Counted from the first letter of the stretch, positions 9,402-18,369 are shown. The stretch is DNA of 64,000 nucleotides from JAHFRG01 sp041495205 (GCA_041495205.1 JBGQCF010000001.1:124001-188000); one strand, 5' to 3'. Notes: generated by a model from the sequence alone, not told the origin. Program-made: numbers and translations.

Positions 9402-10475
9402 TTACTCGTCCATTGTCACCAGCACCCGGCCCGCATCGCCACTCCTCGCCACCGCGATCGCCTCGTTGATCTGGTCAAGCTTGAATTCATGCGTCACCAG
9501 GCCGGCCAAATTGAGTTTGCCGGCCTGCATCAACCGGATGTAGCGTGGGATGTCGATATGCGGTTCGGCACCGCCGCCGTGCGAACCGGTCAGCACTTTC
9601 TTGAAATGCAGAGGCAACGTATAGATCGAAACGTTGTCGCCTTTTTTTGGCACCCCAACCAAGATGGTTTTGCCGTCGGCATGCGTCAGTTCGTATGCCT
9701 GCTCGATCACACGCGCGTTGCCGGTAGTATCCACGACCACATCTGCACCAGCGTTGCCGACGATCTTCCTGATCTCGCCGGCGAGGTCGCCGGCCTTGGT
9801 GGAATTGATGCAATGCGTCGCACCGAAGCGCTTTGCCATTTCGAGCTTGCCGTCGACCAGGTCGATGCCGACGATCGGGTAAGCTGAAACCATTGCCGCA
9901 GCCTGCGCGATGTTGAGCCCGACGCCCCCGACGCCAAACACCACCACCGACTGGCCGATCTTGACGTGCGCATCGTTGTTGACCACGCCGATCGCCGTCG
10001 TCACCGCGCAGCCGAACAGCGGCGCGAGCTTCAGGTCAAAGTCGTGAGGAATCGGCGTGATACGGTTCTCGGCAACGATCGCGTAGTTGTTGAAAGTCGT
10101 TACCCAGCCGGCGTTGGCCTTGCGCCCATTCCAGCTGTAAGCGGGCGTTTCCGCCTGGATGCCGTCGGCCTGCCGCCAGTGCATGACGACGCGATCGCCC
10201 GGCTTGACGCGCTTGACGCCGAGGCCTGAAGCCACGACCGTCCCCGATCCCTCATGACCGAGCAGGTGCGGCAAAAACTTGTCGGGTCCCTTGGCGCCTT
10301 CAATCTCGTTGATCTGTGCGCCGCAGATGCCGCTGTAATGGACCTTGACCAGCACTTGGCCGAATAACAGCTCCTCGGGCATTTGCAGCTCCGCCAATTC
10401 AAGGGGTGCGCGCTGCGCGACTAAGACCGCCGCCTTGAACTTTCTTGGTTCCAAGACTTGTTGCTTCGCAGTCAT
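9402..10475 (-). CDS. Zinc-type medium-chain alcohol dehydrogenase
   Basis: 357 aa. The catalytic-zinc ligands are visible: Cys in SGICGAQ (about residue 51), His-Glu in GHEGSG (about 74), and Cys in LFGCAVTTA (about 156). The NAD motif is VFGVGGVG (about 176-183). The four-cysteine structural-zinc lobe is missing: the region after GDRVVMHW reads RQADGIQAETPAYSW, and the protein has only three cysteines in all. It overlaps the upstream methyltransferase by four bases (ATGA) and is the last gene of the transketolase sub-operon, so it probably oxidises or reduces an alcohol/keto group of that sugar precursor. The exact substrate is not inferable. Confidence 0.85.
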   Translation of the reverse strand: MTAKQQVLEPRKFKAAVLVAQRAPLELAELQMPEELLFGQVLVKVHYSGICGAQINEIEGAKGPDKFLPHLLGHEGSGTVVASGLGVKRVKPGDRVVMHWRQADGIQAETPAYSWNGRKANAGWVTTFNNYAIVAENRITPIPHDFDLKLAPLFGCAVTTAIGVVNNDAHVKIGQSVVVFGVGGVGLNIAQAAAMVSAYPIVGIDLVDGKLEMAKRFGATHCINSTKAGDLAGEIRKIVGNAGADVVVDTTGNARVIEQAYELTHADGKTILVGVPKKGDNVSIYTLPLHFKKVLTGSHGGGAEPHIDIPRYIRLMQAGKLNLAGLVTHEFKLDQINEAIAVARSGDAGRVLVTMDE

Positions 10476-11137
10476 TCGAAATAAATGAATTCGTAGTCGC
10501 CGCTATAACCAAAATGGTTGTAGAGCCATATCCATTCGGCGGTATCGAAGAAGGATTCGCATGTTAAGGCCCAACACTGGAGGTTGAATTGCTCCAGCTC
10601 GTTACGATAGCTTTCAAGCATGATATAGGCCTGCTTGCCCACTCGTTCGACTTCCTGCAGCGCTGTGCTTAATTCGAATATCCGCAGATTGTGAAAGCAG
10701 CCCAGTGAGATTACCAGGTCGAATTGATCGTCGCCGAACGGGTAACGATCCTGCGCCCGGTATTTGAACAGTTTGTCTTTGACAGCGGGGTGCGCGTTTT
10801 CCAGGCCGTGATGCGAGATGTCAAACCCGACTATGTCCAGGCCGGGCTCGATCTGCAGCATTTCGTAAAGGAGGAAGGCTTTACCGCAGCCCACATCGAG
10901 CACCTTTGATCCAGCCTTCAGGCTATAAGTCTTGATCAGCGCTTCGGCGACCGGCTTCCAGCGGCCGGGTAGGAATTTGTATCCGCCATATCCATAACGA
11001 CGATCGCCATCCCAGTAGTCCGCCTCGTATTCCTTGGCCTTGAGCATGCAATGGACTTTTTCATCGACCATGCGCGCCAGATAATCGCGTCGAGTTGCCT
11101 GGTGCAGCGGCGTAACGATGTTGAGCAAACGACCCAT
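10472..11137 (-). CDS. Class I SAM-dependent methyltransferase
   Basis: 221 aa, start supported by AGGAG six bases upstream. Motif I is KVLDVGCGKAFLLYE (about residues 75-89), the strand-2 acid is in DIVGFDIS, and FDLVISLGCFHNL marks strand 4. It belongs to a set of small methyltransferases found with transketolase-like genes in surface-sugar loci. The gene begins 28 bases after the transketolase C-subunit stop and overlaps the alcohol dehydrogenase at its end, so it should act on the same product. Acceptor unknown. Confidence 0.8.
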   Translation of the reverse strand: MGRLLNIVTPLHQATRRDYLARMVDEKVHCMLKAKEYEADYWDGDRRYGYGGYKFLPGRWKPVAEALIKTYSLKAGSKVLDVGCGKAFLLYEMLQIEPGLDIVGFDISHHGLENAHPAVKDKLFKYRAQDRYPFGDDQFDLVISLGCFHNLRIFELSTALQEVERVGKQAYIMLESYRNELEQFNLQCWALTCESFFDTAEWIWLYNHFGYSGDYEFIYFE

Positions 11138-11164
11138 TCACTTCTCCTTGTGATCTACCGTCGA

Positions 11165-12091
11165 TTAACCGGCGCGCAGACGCTTGACGGTAGCGACGAG
11201 TTCCTTCGCCGATATCCGGTAATGCTCCATCAGGTCGTCCTGCGAGCCGTAGTGCTTGGCAAAAACGTCGGGGATGCCGATTCTGCGGAAGCGCTTGACC
11301 GAATTGAAGTCGGCCTCCGCGATGACCTCCGCGACCGCGCTGCCGAGGCCGCCAATTGTAGTGTTCTCTTCGATCGTAACGATTACCGGCACCGTCGTTG
11401 CGTGCGCGAGCAGCGCGGCGGTATCGAGCGGCTTGATGGTCGGCATGTGTAACACGGCGCACTCTATTCCTTGCTCCGCGAGTTCCTTGGCGGCGTTCAG
11501 CGCGAGCTTGAGCGTGATACCGGTGCTGATCAGCAGCGCGTCGCGGCCTTCGCGAACTGGCAGCGCCTTGCCGATGCGGAATGGAATCTGATCGGTCGTG
11601 ACGATGGGGTCGAAGCCCTTTGCCAGCCGGATGTATATCGGTCCCGGATGCTCGACCGTCTGCGGCATGAAGCGGCGCATTTCATCGGCATCGGCTGGCG
11701 CGACGACCGCCATGTTCGGCACCGCGCGCAGGATCGAAATGTCCTCGATTGCGAGATGCGTCGGCCCAAGCGGCGCATAGACCAGCCCGCCGCCATTGCC
11801 TATCAGCCGCACGTTAAGATTATGCAAGCAGACGTCGACGACAATCTGCTCGAAGCAGCGCCGGGTGATGAATGTACTAATCGTGTTGACATAGACGATC
11901 TTGCCTTCCAGCGCCAGACCGCTCGCCATGCCGACCACATACTGCTCGGAAATGCCTTCCATTAAGAATCGTCCCGGCATTTCCTGCTTGAATTTATCCA
12001 GCGTGTTGACGCCGAGGTCGGAGCCGATGAAAAAAATCCGCTCGTCCTGCTTGGCCAATTCGTAGACCTGGTCGAGACAGGTTTGGCGCAT
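11165..12091 (-). CDS. Transketolase, C-terminal (pyrimidine/C-domain) subunit
   Basis: 308 aa from the ATG at 12091, which overlaps the N-subunit stop (TAATG); the longer open frame extends into the neighbour. The protein carries the TPP pyrimidine-binding domain (FLMEGISEQYVVGMASGLAL, about residues 46-65, including the Glu that activates the cofactor) and the transketolase C-terminal domain (ISTGITLKLA). With the adjacent N-subunit it forms a split transketolase of the two-gene type. Ordinary transketolase for central metabolism is a single longer gene, so this pair probably moves a two-carbon ketol unit for the dedicated sugar made by this operon (inference). Confidence 0.9.
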   Translation of the reverse strand: MRQTCLDQVYELAKQDERIFFIGSDLGVNTLDKFKQEMPGRFLMEGISEQYVVGMASGLALEGKIVYVNTISTFITRRCFEQIVVDVCLHNLNVRLIGNGGGLVYAPLGPTHLAIEDISILRAVPNMAVVAPADADEMRRFMPQTVEHPGPIYIRLAKGFDPIVTTDQIPFRIGKALPVREGRDALLISTGITLKLALNAAKELAEQGIECAVLHMPTIKPLDTAALLAHATTVPVIVTIEENTTIGGLGSAVAEVIAEADFNSVKRFRRIGIPDVFAKHYGSQDDLMEHYRISAKELVATVKRLRAG

Positions 12092-12921
12092 TACTGGTCC
12101 TCTAGAGCCTTGAGCAACTCCTGAACGTCGCTGTCCTTGAGGTTGCTCTTGTGATGCCACTTGAGATTGTTCTCGGCGAAGTCGATTCCTTTGCCTTTCA
12201 CCGTGTGGCAGATAATAGCGCTTGGCTTGTCGCGCTCGAACGGCAGGCGCTTGAACACCTGTTCCAGCGCCGAGATGTCGTGGCCGTCGACTTCACTGCA
12301 ACTGAAACCGAAACTGCGCCACTTATCGGCAAATGGCTCGAGGTCGAGCACCTCGTAAGTGCTCGAGTACGATTGCTGCTTGTTGTAATCCACCATCACC
12401 GTCAGGTTGTCGAGTTTGTGCTTGGCGGCGCTCATCGCGGCCTCCCACACCGAGCCCTCGTCGCACTCGCCGTCCCCCAGCACCACGAATACACGGTGGG
12501 CGGCCCGTTCATATTTGGCGTTGATCGCCATCCCGACGCCGATCGGCAGCCCGTGCCCGAGACTGCCAGTCGACACTTCGATTCCCGGCACCTTGGGATC
12601 GGGATGCCCGCCGAGAATGCCGTCGAACCGGCAGAATTTCCACAATTCCTCCTCCGGGAAGAATCCCTTCTCCTGCAGCAGCACGTAGAGCGCGATGCAA
12701 CCGTGCCCTTTGGACAGGATGAAGCGGTCGCGCTGCGGAGACTTCGGGTTGTTCGGATCGTAGTGCAACACGCTGTCGTAGAGCACGCGCAGTATCTCGA
12801 CGGGGGACAGCGAAGTCCCGAGATGCCCGCGTCCGCCGCGGCCGAGAACGTGGACGATGCGGGTGCGCAACTCGATCGCGCGGCGGTCGAGCTTGGCAGA
12901 AACGGTTTTCGCCTGGTTCAT
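12091..12921 (-). CDS. Transketolase, N-terminal (TPP-binding) subunit
   Basis: 276 aa. The TPP/Mg2+ motif runs from LGDGECDEGSVWEAA (about residue 147) to DYNKQQ (about 178), and GHGLPIGVGMA (about 122-132) is the usual family block. It provides the diphosphate half of the active site for the C-subunit encoded next. The start overlaps the stop of the phosphotransferase gene upstream by four bases (ATGA). Split transketolases are known from archaea and from some secondary-sugar clusters, and the position in this operon suggests a pathway-specific role. Confidence 0.92.
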   Translation of the reverse strand: MNQAKTVSAKLDRRAIELRTRIVHVLGRGGRGHLGTSLSPVEILRVLYDSVLHYDPNNPKSPQRDRFILSKGHGCIALYVLLQEKGFFPEEELWKFCRFDGILGGHPDPKVPGIEVSTGSLGHGLPIGVGMAINAKYERAAHRVFVVLGDGECDEGSVWEAAMSAAKHKLDNLTVMVDYNKQQSYSSTYEVLDLEPFADKWRSFGFSCSEVDGHDISALEQVFKRLPFERDKPSAIICHTVKGKGIDFAENNLKWHHKSNLKDSDVQELLKALEDQ

Positions 12922-13967
12922 GCGGTCCTTACCCAGGAAGAAAAATCTTCCAGTTCATTCATTGTCCGGTCCAGCATGCGCTCGGATTTTATCAGCTGCC
13001 GCATGCGGACCTCCTCGCGATCGGTGCCAGCGTCGACCGCAAACTCGCGCCGCTCGAGAAACGTCGGCACGAACTCGTTGAGCAGGATCATGCACCACTT
13101 CAGCCCGAACAGCGGATAGTTGAGCGCCAGCCGGCAGGTAAGGCCGCGATCGCCGCTGAAACATGCGAGCATGCGCTGTGTGTAGCTATGCTTGGCGGAC
13201 TTGCTTAATTCCATCGCGGGGTGCAGCACAAAGTCGGCGATCATCTTGGCGGGATCGTCCTTGCCGAAATACTCAAAATCGAGAAATACTATCGAGCCGT
13301 CGGCGCGCCGCAAGGCGTTGTGAAAACCGAAGTCCGACGGGCTCAGCGTCCACTCGCGGCGTTGCAGCTCGGTGGACCACGCAGCCGCGTCGATCTGCGT
13401 CTTGGCGCGTTCGACCATCGCGTCGAGGGCCGGTGCGAACGACTGAGATAGAAACCGCCGCAGGCCAGCGTAGCTTGCGCCTTCACCGTGAACAGCCTGC
13501 AACCGATCAAGCCGCCTCAAGATGTTTTGATGTAACTCGCTGAACGAGAAACATGCCTCGGCGGCGCGCGGCAGCGGCTCCGCCGTGCCCAGCGCCGCCA
13601 GCCACTTGAGCCGCGTGGCAAATCGCACGGCCTGTTCGATATCGCTTTCGGATACTAAGGACGGATCGATCGCGGCGCCGTCGACGTACTGGTACACGGC
13701 AACCTGGGTGCGGCGATCGGCTGCATGCGGCTGCGGCACGCAACGTTCGCCGCTTGCCCACAGGAAACCCAGGCTGGAGAATTCGACCTCGAGTCGGTCG
13801 AGCCCATCCATCGTGCGCTGGAAATAGAACTTGGCCGCGTAGCGAGACCCGTCTACACAGACCACCCGGAAGACCTTGCTGTTGCCGCTTCTGCCGATGC
13901 GGTCGACCGAACGCACTGGCGTCTTCAGTAGCGCCGTAATCGCTTCGGTGGCGGCGGTCAGCTCCAT
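12918..13967 (-). CDS. APH/choline-kinase-fold phosphotransferase
   Basis: 349 aa from the ATG at 13967; the longer frame to 14057 overlaps the HAD gene and has no support. The Brenner-type catalytic motif is SPSDFGFHNAL (about residues 235-245; aspartate and asparagine in place), followed by FLDFEYFG carrying the metal-binding Asp. RYAAKFYF gives the ATP-binding lysine. The fold phosphorylates hydroxyls of small molecules. Next to a HAD phosphatase, a transketolase and a nucleotidyltransferase it is likely a sugar or polyol kinase rather than an antibiotic-resistance enzyme; this is inference from neighbours. It is translationally coupled to the transketolase N-subunit. Confidence 0.75.
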   Translation of the reverse strand: MELTAATEAITALLKTPVRSVDRIGRSGNSKVFRVVCVDGSRYAAKFYFQRTMDGLDRLEVEFSSLGFLWASGERCVPQPHAADRRTQVAVYQYVDGAAIDPSLVSESDIEQAVRFATRLKWLAALGTAEPLPRAAEACFSFSELHQNILRRLDRLQAVHGEGASYAGLRRFLSQSFAPALDAMVERAKTQIDAAAWSTELQRREWTLSPSDFGFHNALRRADGSIVFLDFEYFGKDDPAKMIADFVLHPAMELSKSAKHSYTQRMLACFSGDRGLTCRLALNYPLFGLKWCMILLNEFVPTFLERREFAVDAGTDREEVRMRQLIKSERMLDRTMNELEDFSSWVRTA

Positions 13968-13980
13968 ATTTGGGGCCGCT

Positions 13981-14631
13981 CTAACCGGCCACGACCGCGC
14001 TGCCGAGCAGATGCTCATGAATCTGTTTCCAGGTAGCGAATGCAGCCGCGTTCCCAATGGCGCCGAGTGGGCCCGGCGCCGCGAGCAAGATCTTCACCAC
14101 TTCTTGCGGAAACGCGGTTTCGAGGAACGTTTCTTCGAGATCATCGATGAAATGCGTTACGCCGAGCGTTTTGATCCGTTCGATCTTCTCGGCACGGGTC
14201 GACTCGAAAAACACGTCGGCCCGGCGCAGCCCGGGCCCGGCAGCGCCAAAAAATCCCTGCTGCTCGAGCCACGCCATGGCAACCGCGCGCAGGTTCACGT
14301 TGGCTTCGCCAAAGTTCGCATATTCGGTCTTGTGGCTGACGATACGCACCGGGATCTGACGATGGCGGCAAGCGGCGAAGAATTCCATGACGCCGTCGTC
14401 CGGCCGCGCTTCGTGCATGCACGGCCCGTACACGGTGACCTGCAGACCGCGCCAATGCAACTCTCCATCCGGCAACGCGCGGATGGCGTCGCGAATGAGC
14501 CTCTTGTTTTTTGCGATACTGCCTGCGATCAAGCCGCGCTCCAGCGCGATGGCGTGCATGAGCTCGTTGTAGCTGGCAATGGTGTTGTCGAAATCCACGC
14601 CAATGACCCAGCCGCTGGCCGTTGCGTTCAT
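13981..14631 (-). CDS. HAD-superfamily phosphatase
   Basis: 216 aa. All HAD motifs are visible: DFDNTI (DxDxT, about residues 13-18), SHKTEYA (motif II serine, about 99), the Lys in TRAEKI (about 149) and FIDDLEE (motif III, about 162). A cap of about 80 residues separates motifs I and II. It probably removes phosphate from a sugar intermediate, the step GmhB performs in heptose synthesis, although it lacks the zinc-binding cysteines of GmhB. It is followed 13 bases later by the APH-like kinase. Confidence 0.8.
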   Translation of the reverse strand: MNATASGWVIGVDFDNTIASYNELMHAIALERGLIAGSIAKNKRLIRDAIRALPDGELHWRGLQVTVYGPCMHEARPDDGVMEFFAACRHRQIPVRIVSHKTEYANFGEANVNLRAVAMAWLEQQGFFGAAGPGLRRADVFFESTRAEKIERIKTLGVTHFIDDLEETFLETAFPQEVVKILLAAPGPLGAIGNAAAFATWKQIHEHLLGSAVVAG

Positions 14632-14667
14632 CTGGGACGTAACAGTAAGGCGATTTGCGCCATCCGG

Positions 14668-15669
14668 TTACTTCAGTTTCACCCGCTGCATGCGCTTGAT
14701 GTTGTAATACCGGTCGTCGGTCATCGAATCCGGAATACTGCCGGCCTGAAATGCAGCAACCAGGTCGCGTACCGCGTCCTCGATTGTATGGCTTGGGGCA
14801 AAGCCGAGCTCGCGCTTGATCTTGTCCGACGAAACGTGGTACGAGCGGTTGTCGTCGGTCGGTGTGGTGACGATCTTCACGTCGCCACCAACCACGCCCT
14901 TGACCATACCGGCGATCTCGCTCACCTTGTGGTTATGGTAGCCGACGTTGAAGATCTTGCCGTCAATCGCCGCGTCAGGCCACTCCAGGCTTTTGATGTA
15001 GAACTCTACCATGTCGTCGATATGGATGTTGGGACGCATCTGCTCGCCGCCGAATACCTTGATATGGCGATTGGTTATGGCGTGGTTGGTGAGGATGTTG
15101 ACAGTGAGGTCGAGTCGCAACCGCGGCGAATACCCACACACTGTGGCTGGACGGACGATGAGCGTAGTGAAGCCGGGTACCCGTTCCCTCATCAGCACGT
15201 CCTCGCACAATGCCTTGTATTTTGAGTAGTCAGTAAGCGGCTCAAGCGGCAGGTCCTCGGTGACGTTCGGGACGTCCTTGATGCCGTAGACGCTGGATGA
15301 CGAGGCGTAAATGAAGCGCCGTACCTTGCAGTCCTTCGACACCTTGACCAAGTCGAAGAAGGCGTCGTAGTTGATCGACTTGCCGAGTTCGAGGTCGAGT
15401 TCGAAGCTGGGGTCGTTGGAGATGCAGGCAAGGTGGATCACGGCATCACACCCGGGGATGGCATGCCTGAGCAGCGCGCAATTTCGGATGTCGCCTTTAA
15501 CGTGTTCGAGATTGGGATGTCCCTTGACCGAGTCCAGCACATCTTCGCCGTACAGGTAGAGATCGAGGACTTTCACCTTGTAACCCTTGGCGAGCAGCAT
15601 GGGTACCAGCACTGCGCCCACATAGCCCGCCCCGCCCGTCACAAGCACCTTGTCAATCCCGTTCATCAT
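14668..15669 (-). CDS. NAD-dependent epimerase/dehydratase (extended SDR)
   Basis: 333 aa from the ATG at 15669 (the alternative ATG at 15666 is adjacent; GGAGAAAGAG precedes). The NAD motif TGGAGYVG lies at residues 10-17 and the catalytic region has SSSSVYG followed by YSKYKAL (Tyr-x3-Lys). The C-terminal part includes HIDDMVEFYIK, typical of sugar-nucleotide epimerases. It would epimerise or dehydrate the NDP-sugar product of this operon; the position between a nucleotidyltransferase-kinase fusion and a HAD gene parallels HldD in heptose pathways. Substrate not determined. Confidence 0.85.
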   Translation of the reverse strand: MMNGIDKVLVTGGAGYVGAVLVPMLLAKGYKVKVLDLYLYGEDVLDSVKGHPNLEHVKGDIRNCALLRHAIPGCDAVIHLACISNDPSFELDLELGKSINYDAFFDLVKVSKDCKVRRFIYASSSSVYGIKDVPNVTEDLPLEPLTDYSKYKALCEDVLMRERVPGFTTLIVRPATVCGYSPRLRLDLTVNILTNHAITNRHIKVFGGEQMRPNIHIDDMVEFYIKSLEWPDAAIDGKIFNVGYHNHKVSEIAGMVKGVVGGDVKIVTTPTDDNRSYHVSSDKIKRELGFAPSHTIEDAVRDLVAAFQAGSIPDSMTDDRYYNIKRMQRVKLK

Positions 15670-15751
15670 TGCTGACTCTTTCTCCAAAAAAATATTTATG
15701 CCACGCATCGGACCAAGGCATTGCAAAGCGCGGCGGTGTATCTCGGGCCTA

Positions 15752-17275
15752 TCATTTGAGCAGCGTCGTGACGTACTTGAATAGCGCCACCGAACCGACC
15801 GGCTCGCGATTGCAGACGATCTGGACGTCTATCGCGGCCGCCGCGGCGCCGACAAAGGCGGCAACTTCCGAAGCAACCCCGGCGCCTAAACACAGGCCCG
15901 CCAGTGACAGGAACGCGTCGCCGGCCCCGATCCGGTCGACGACTTTGGTCGATAGCGCAGGAACGTTGTGAAACATCCGGTTTTCACGATCGTACATCAT
16001 CACGCCCTTTGTGCCGCGCGTGACTGCGAGTTGCCGCGCGCGAATGAGTTTTCCGACATTTTCCGCGACCGCTTCAAGCGTATCGTGGCGATTATGTGCC
16101 GCCAATCGCAGTTCGGGCTCGTTCAGGGACACGAAATCCGCGCGTGGGTAACGATGGATTACGTGATATCCGCGGTTTCCGCTGTTGATCTGGGTATTGA
16201 CTGCAAGAAACCGGGCCTTTTCAGCCAGCACCGCGATCATGTCGGGCGTAATGAATCCATTGCCGAAGTCGGGCACGATTACCACGTCGTACGACTGGGC
16301 GTGGCTAGCCAGCCACCGGCAGGCTTCCGCCTCCGTTTCAACAAGTGCCGGATCTTCGCGAAAAAAATAGACCTCGAACAATTTCGCCAGGTCGGCATCG
16401 ACGAACCGCCGTTTGGTAATCGTTGGAGCATCGACGAAATGGAAAAACAACGGTTCGATGTTGGGGAGAAGTTTTTCGCGGATGAACTGCTCGTGGCTGT
16501 CGATTGTGCCGAGCCCGGTCATCAACGTCACTTCCTTCGCGAACCCGCCAATATGGTTTGCAACAGCGAGCGCGCCGCCGGCAAATTGCTCCTCCGAATC
16601 GTAGCGAACCGCCAGAATGGAGCTCTTGCCGGTCTGCCCCAAGGCGCTGGCGTAGTGGTACTGGTCAATGATCGCGTCACCGACGACGAGTACTTTCAGA
16701 TCGCGAAGAGAGCCAATTTGCCGGCTGATATCCTTGTCCGACCAGCGGGTACGGAAGGCTCGCAGAAACTCCTTGGTGTCGGGCGGGAAGATGTTGAAAT
16801 GTTCGTTCAGCAAGCTACTGGAGCTGAACGTGATTTCGTCGGTATAAAGAATCTGGCCGTGGTGCGCCTCGACTGCCTGCTGTTCCAGCGTGATATTGCC
16901 TGTTACATCGTCTCCATGCGAGCGGTAGTCGCTGCCTTTCGCATAGATGCTCGGGCGAATTTCGTGGATCGCCTCGACTGCTGTCAGCGCGTGATTGATG
17001 GCGACAAAGTCGACGCACGCCAACGCGGCAAGACTCTCGGCGCGCAGGTGTTCGCCGAATACCGGGCGGCCCGGCCCCTTATTCACGTAGGCATCGGCGG
17101 TCACGGTCACCACCAGTACGTCGCCCTCCTGCCGGGCGCGCTGCAGGTGGCGGATGTGGCCGGTGTGCATCAGGTCAAACGTGCCGTGGCACATGACGAC
17201 GCGCTTTCCTTGTTCCCGCAGTTGCCGCGAGCGCTCCCCCAGCTCGTGCATATCTAGTATTTTTTGCGTAGTCAT
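15752..17275 (-). CDS. Nucleotidyltransferase-PfkB kinase fusion (reversed HldE order)
   Basis: 507 aa with two domains. Residues about 20-160 are a cytidylyltransferase-like domain (HGTFDLMHTGH, the HxGH signature, then IYAKGSDY and FSSSSLLNEHF). Residues about 180-500 are a PfkB-type sugar kinase (LVVGDAIIDQYHY and, near the end, RIGAGDAFLSLAG with the catalytic Asp). In HldE, which makes ADP-heptose, the kinase is N-terminal and the nucleotidyltransferase C-terminal, so this protein has the opposite order. It should phosphorylate a sugar or sugar phosphate at C1 and activate it with a nucleotide. Neighbouring phosphatase, transketolase and epimerase genes suggest a heptose-like or branched NDP-sugar. 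Specificity is unproven. Confidence 0.85.
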   Translation of the reverse strand: MTTQKILDMHELGERSRQLREQGKRVVMCHGTFDLMHTGHIRHLQRARQEGDVLVVTVTADAYVNKGPGRPVFGEHLRAESLAALACVDFVAINHALTAVEAIHEIRPSIYAKGSDYRSHGDDVTGNITLEQQAVEAHHGQILYTDEITFSSSSLLNEHFNIFPPDTKEFLRAFRTRWSDKDISRQIGSLRDLKVLVVGDAIIDQYHYASALGQTGKSSILAVRYDSEEQFAGGALAVANHIGGFAKEVTLMTGLGTIDSHEQFIREKLLPNIEPLFFHFVDAPTITKRRFVDADLAKLFEVYFFREDPALVETEAEACRWLASHAQSYDVVIVPDFGNGFITPDMIAVLAEKARFLAVNTQINSGNRGYHVIHRYPRADFVSLNEPELRLAAHNRHDTLEAVAENVGKLIRARQLAVTRGTKGVMMYDRENRMFHNVPALSTKVVDRIGAGDAFLSLAGLCLGAGVASEVAAFVGAAAAAIDVQIVCNREPVGSVALFKYVTTLLK

Positions 17276-17281
17276 AAAGTC

Positions 17282-17380
17282 TTAGTTCGAGTGACCTGCA
17301 CCGAAGCGGTCGGTAACGTTGTGCGGAATGAATTGGTATTCAATCTCGACCAGCCCGTAGTCGGCTATCTTCGAAGCCAT
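17282..17380 (-). CDS. Small ORF of 32 aa between epimerase and kinase genes
   Basis: An ATG at 17380 lies five bases after the epimerase stop and is preceded by GGGGGGATAG, a usable ribosome site at about nine bases. The frame reads through IEYQFIPHNVTDRF and ends in AGHSN, six bases before the start of the nucleotidyltransferase-kinase gene. It fills almost the whole gap between two operon genes. I do not recognise it. It may be a true small protein, a leader coupling the two genes, or the tail of a lost gene. Confidence 0.35.
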   Translation of the reverse strand: MASKIADYGLVEIEYQFIPHNVTDRFGAGHSN

Positions 17381-17385
17381 GTGAT

Positions 17386-18369
17386 CTATCCCCCCAGATA
17401 GCGAAACCAGGATGCCGTTGCTCTGTCGATGGATCCGGGATCCCAAACGGGCGCATCGCGCCAGTCGTCAATCGATTCAATTATGCGGCGCACCCCTTCG
17501 GGAAACGGTACCTTGGCGCGCCAGCCCAGCAGGCGCTCGATCTTGCTTACATCGCCGAAAGTGCAATTAGGCTCGCCTGGGCGCTTCGGGATGTAAACGA
17601 CCGGGCCGCCAAGCAGCTCGACCAGATGGTTGACGCTGTAATGATTGCCGCTGCCGACATTCAAGGCTTCGCCAACAAGCCGTGAATCGGCTGCGCGCAT
17701 GAACGCGTCTGCGACATCGCTGACGTAAGTGAAATCGCGAGTTTGCTTGCCGTCGCCAACCACCGTGAAAGGCTTGCCGCTGAGCTTCTGGGCGAGAAAT
17801 ATCCCGAAAACCGCGCCGTAAACGCCGCTGGTTCGCGAGCGTGGTCCAAACACGTTGAAAAGACGCAGCGAGAGGGCGGGCAAACGATAAAGTTCAGCCC
17901 AATGCAGCACCAGCTCCTCGCCCATGCGTTTGGTCAATGAATAGGGATACTTGGGCTGAATGGGGGCCGATTCCGGCGTTGGATAAATGTCGGGAATGCC
18001 GTAACTGGATGACGAAGCCGCGTAAACAAAACGCTTGACGGCGGATTTGCGCGCGCATTCCAGTACATTGAAAGTGCCGCCCACATTGGTGCTGAAGTAC
18101 TCGGCGGGCATCTCGATCGAAGGCACGATATCGGCGAGGCCCGCAAGATGAAATACCCAATCGATGCCGTCAAAGAGCGGTTGCATTGCAGGATCGCGTA
18201 TGTCGGCGTTTGCAAAATTGAATGCCGGATGGTCGGTGACCGCGCGCAGGTTGTTCAGCCGCCCGCTCGCCAGGTTGTCGACAACGACGACTTGATGGCC
18301 GCTCGCGATCAGTAATTCGGCCAAATGGCTGCCAATGAAACCGGCCCCTCCTGTCACTAAGGTCTTCAC
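17386..18369 (-). CDS. UDP-glucose 4-epimerase-like SDR
   Basis: 327 aa. GGAGFIGSH (residues 7-15) is the NAD-binding glycine motif, AASSSSYG and YSLTK (Ser-Tyr-x3-Lys) form the catalytic triad, and RLFNVFGPR is the usual sugar-binding loop. The length and blocks fit GalE/WbpP-type epimerases, with a short C-terminal tail. It is the first gene of the transketolase sub-operon, about 340 bases downstream of the ABC transporter. It probably interconverts C4 epimers of a UDP-hexose or acts on the operon's own NDP-sugar. Confidence 0.85.
   Translation of the reverse strand: MKTLVTGGAGFIGSHLAELLIASGHQVVVVDNLASGRLNNLRAVTDHPAFNFANADIRDPAMQPLFDGIDWVFHLAGLADIVPSIEMPAEYFSTNVGGTFNVLECARKSAVKRFVYAASSSSYGIPDIYPTPESAPIQPKYPYSLTKRMGEELVLHWAELYRLPALSLRLFNVFGPRSRTSGVYGAVFGIFLAQKLSGKPFTVVGDGKQTRDFTYVSDVADAFMRAADSRLVGEALNVGSGNHYSVNHLVELLGGPVVYIPKRPGEPNCTFGDVSKIERLLGWRAKVPFPEGVRRIIESIDDWRDAPVWDPGSIDRATASWFRYLGG

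Noticed and set aside
13876..15225. Long plus-strand ORF (449 aa) and a similar one at 15968-17257
   Set aside because: They are antisense to clear enzyme genes (APH kinase, HAD, SDR, nucleotidyltransferase-PfkB) and show no family motifs; such shadows are usual in GC-rich DNA.
15752..17275. Calling the fusion hldE
   Set aside because: Domain order is reversed and gmhA/gmhB partners of the standard pathway are not present beside it.
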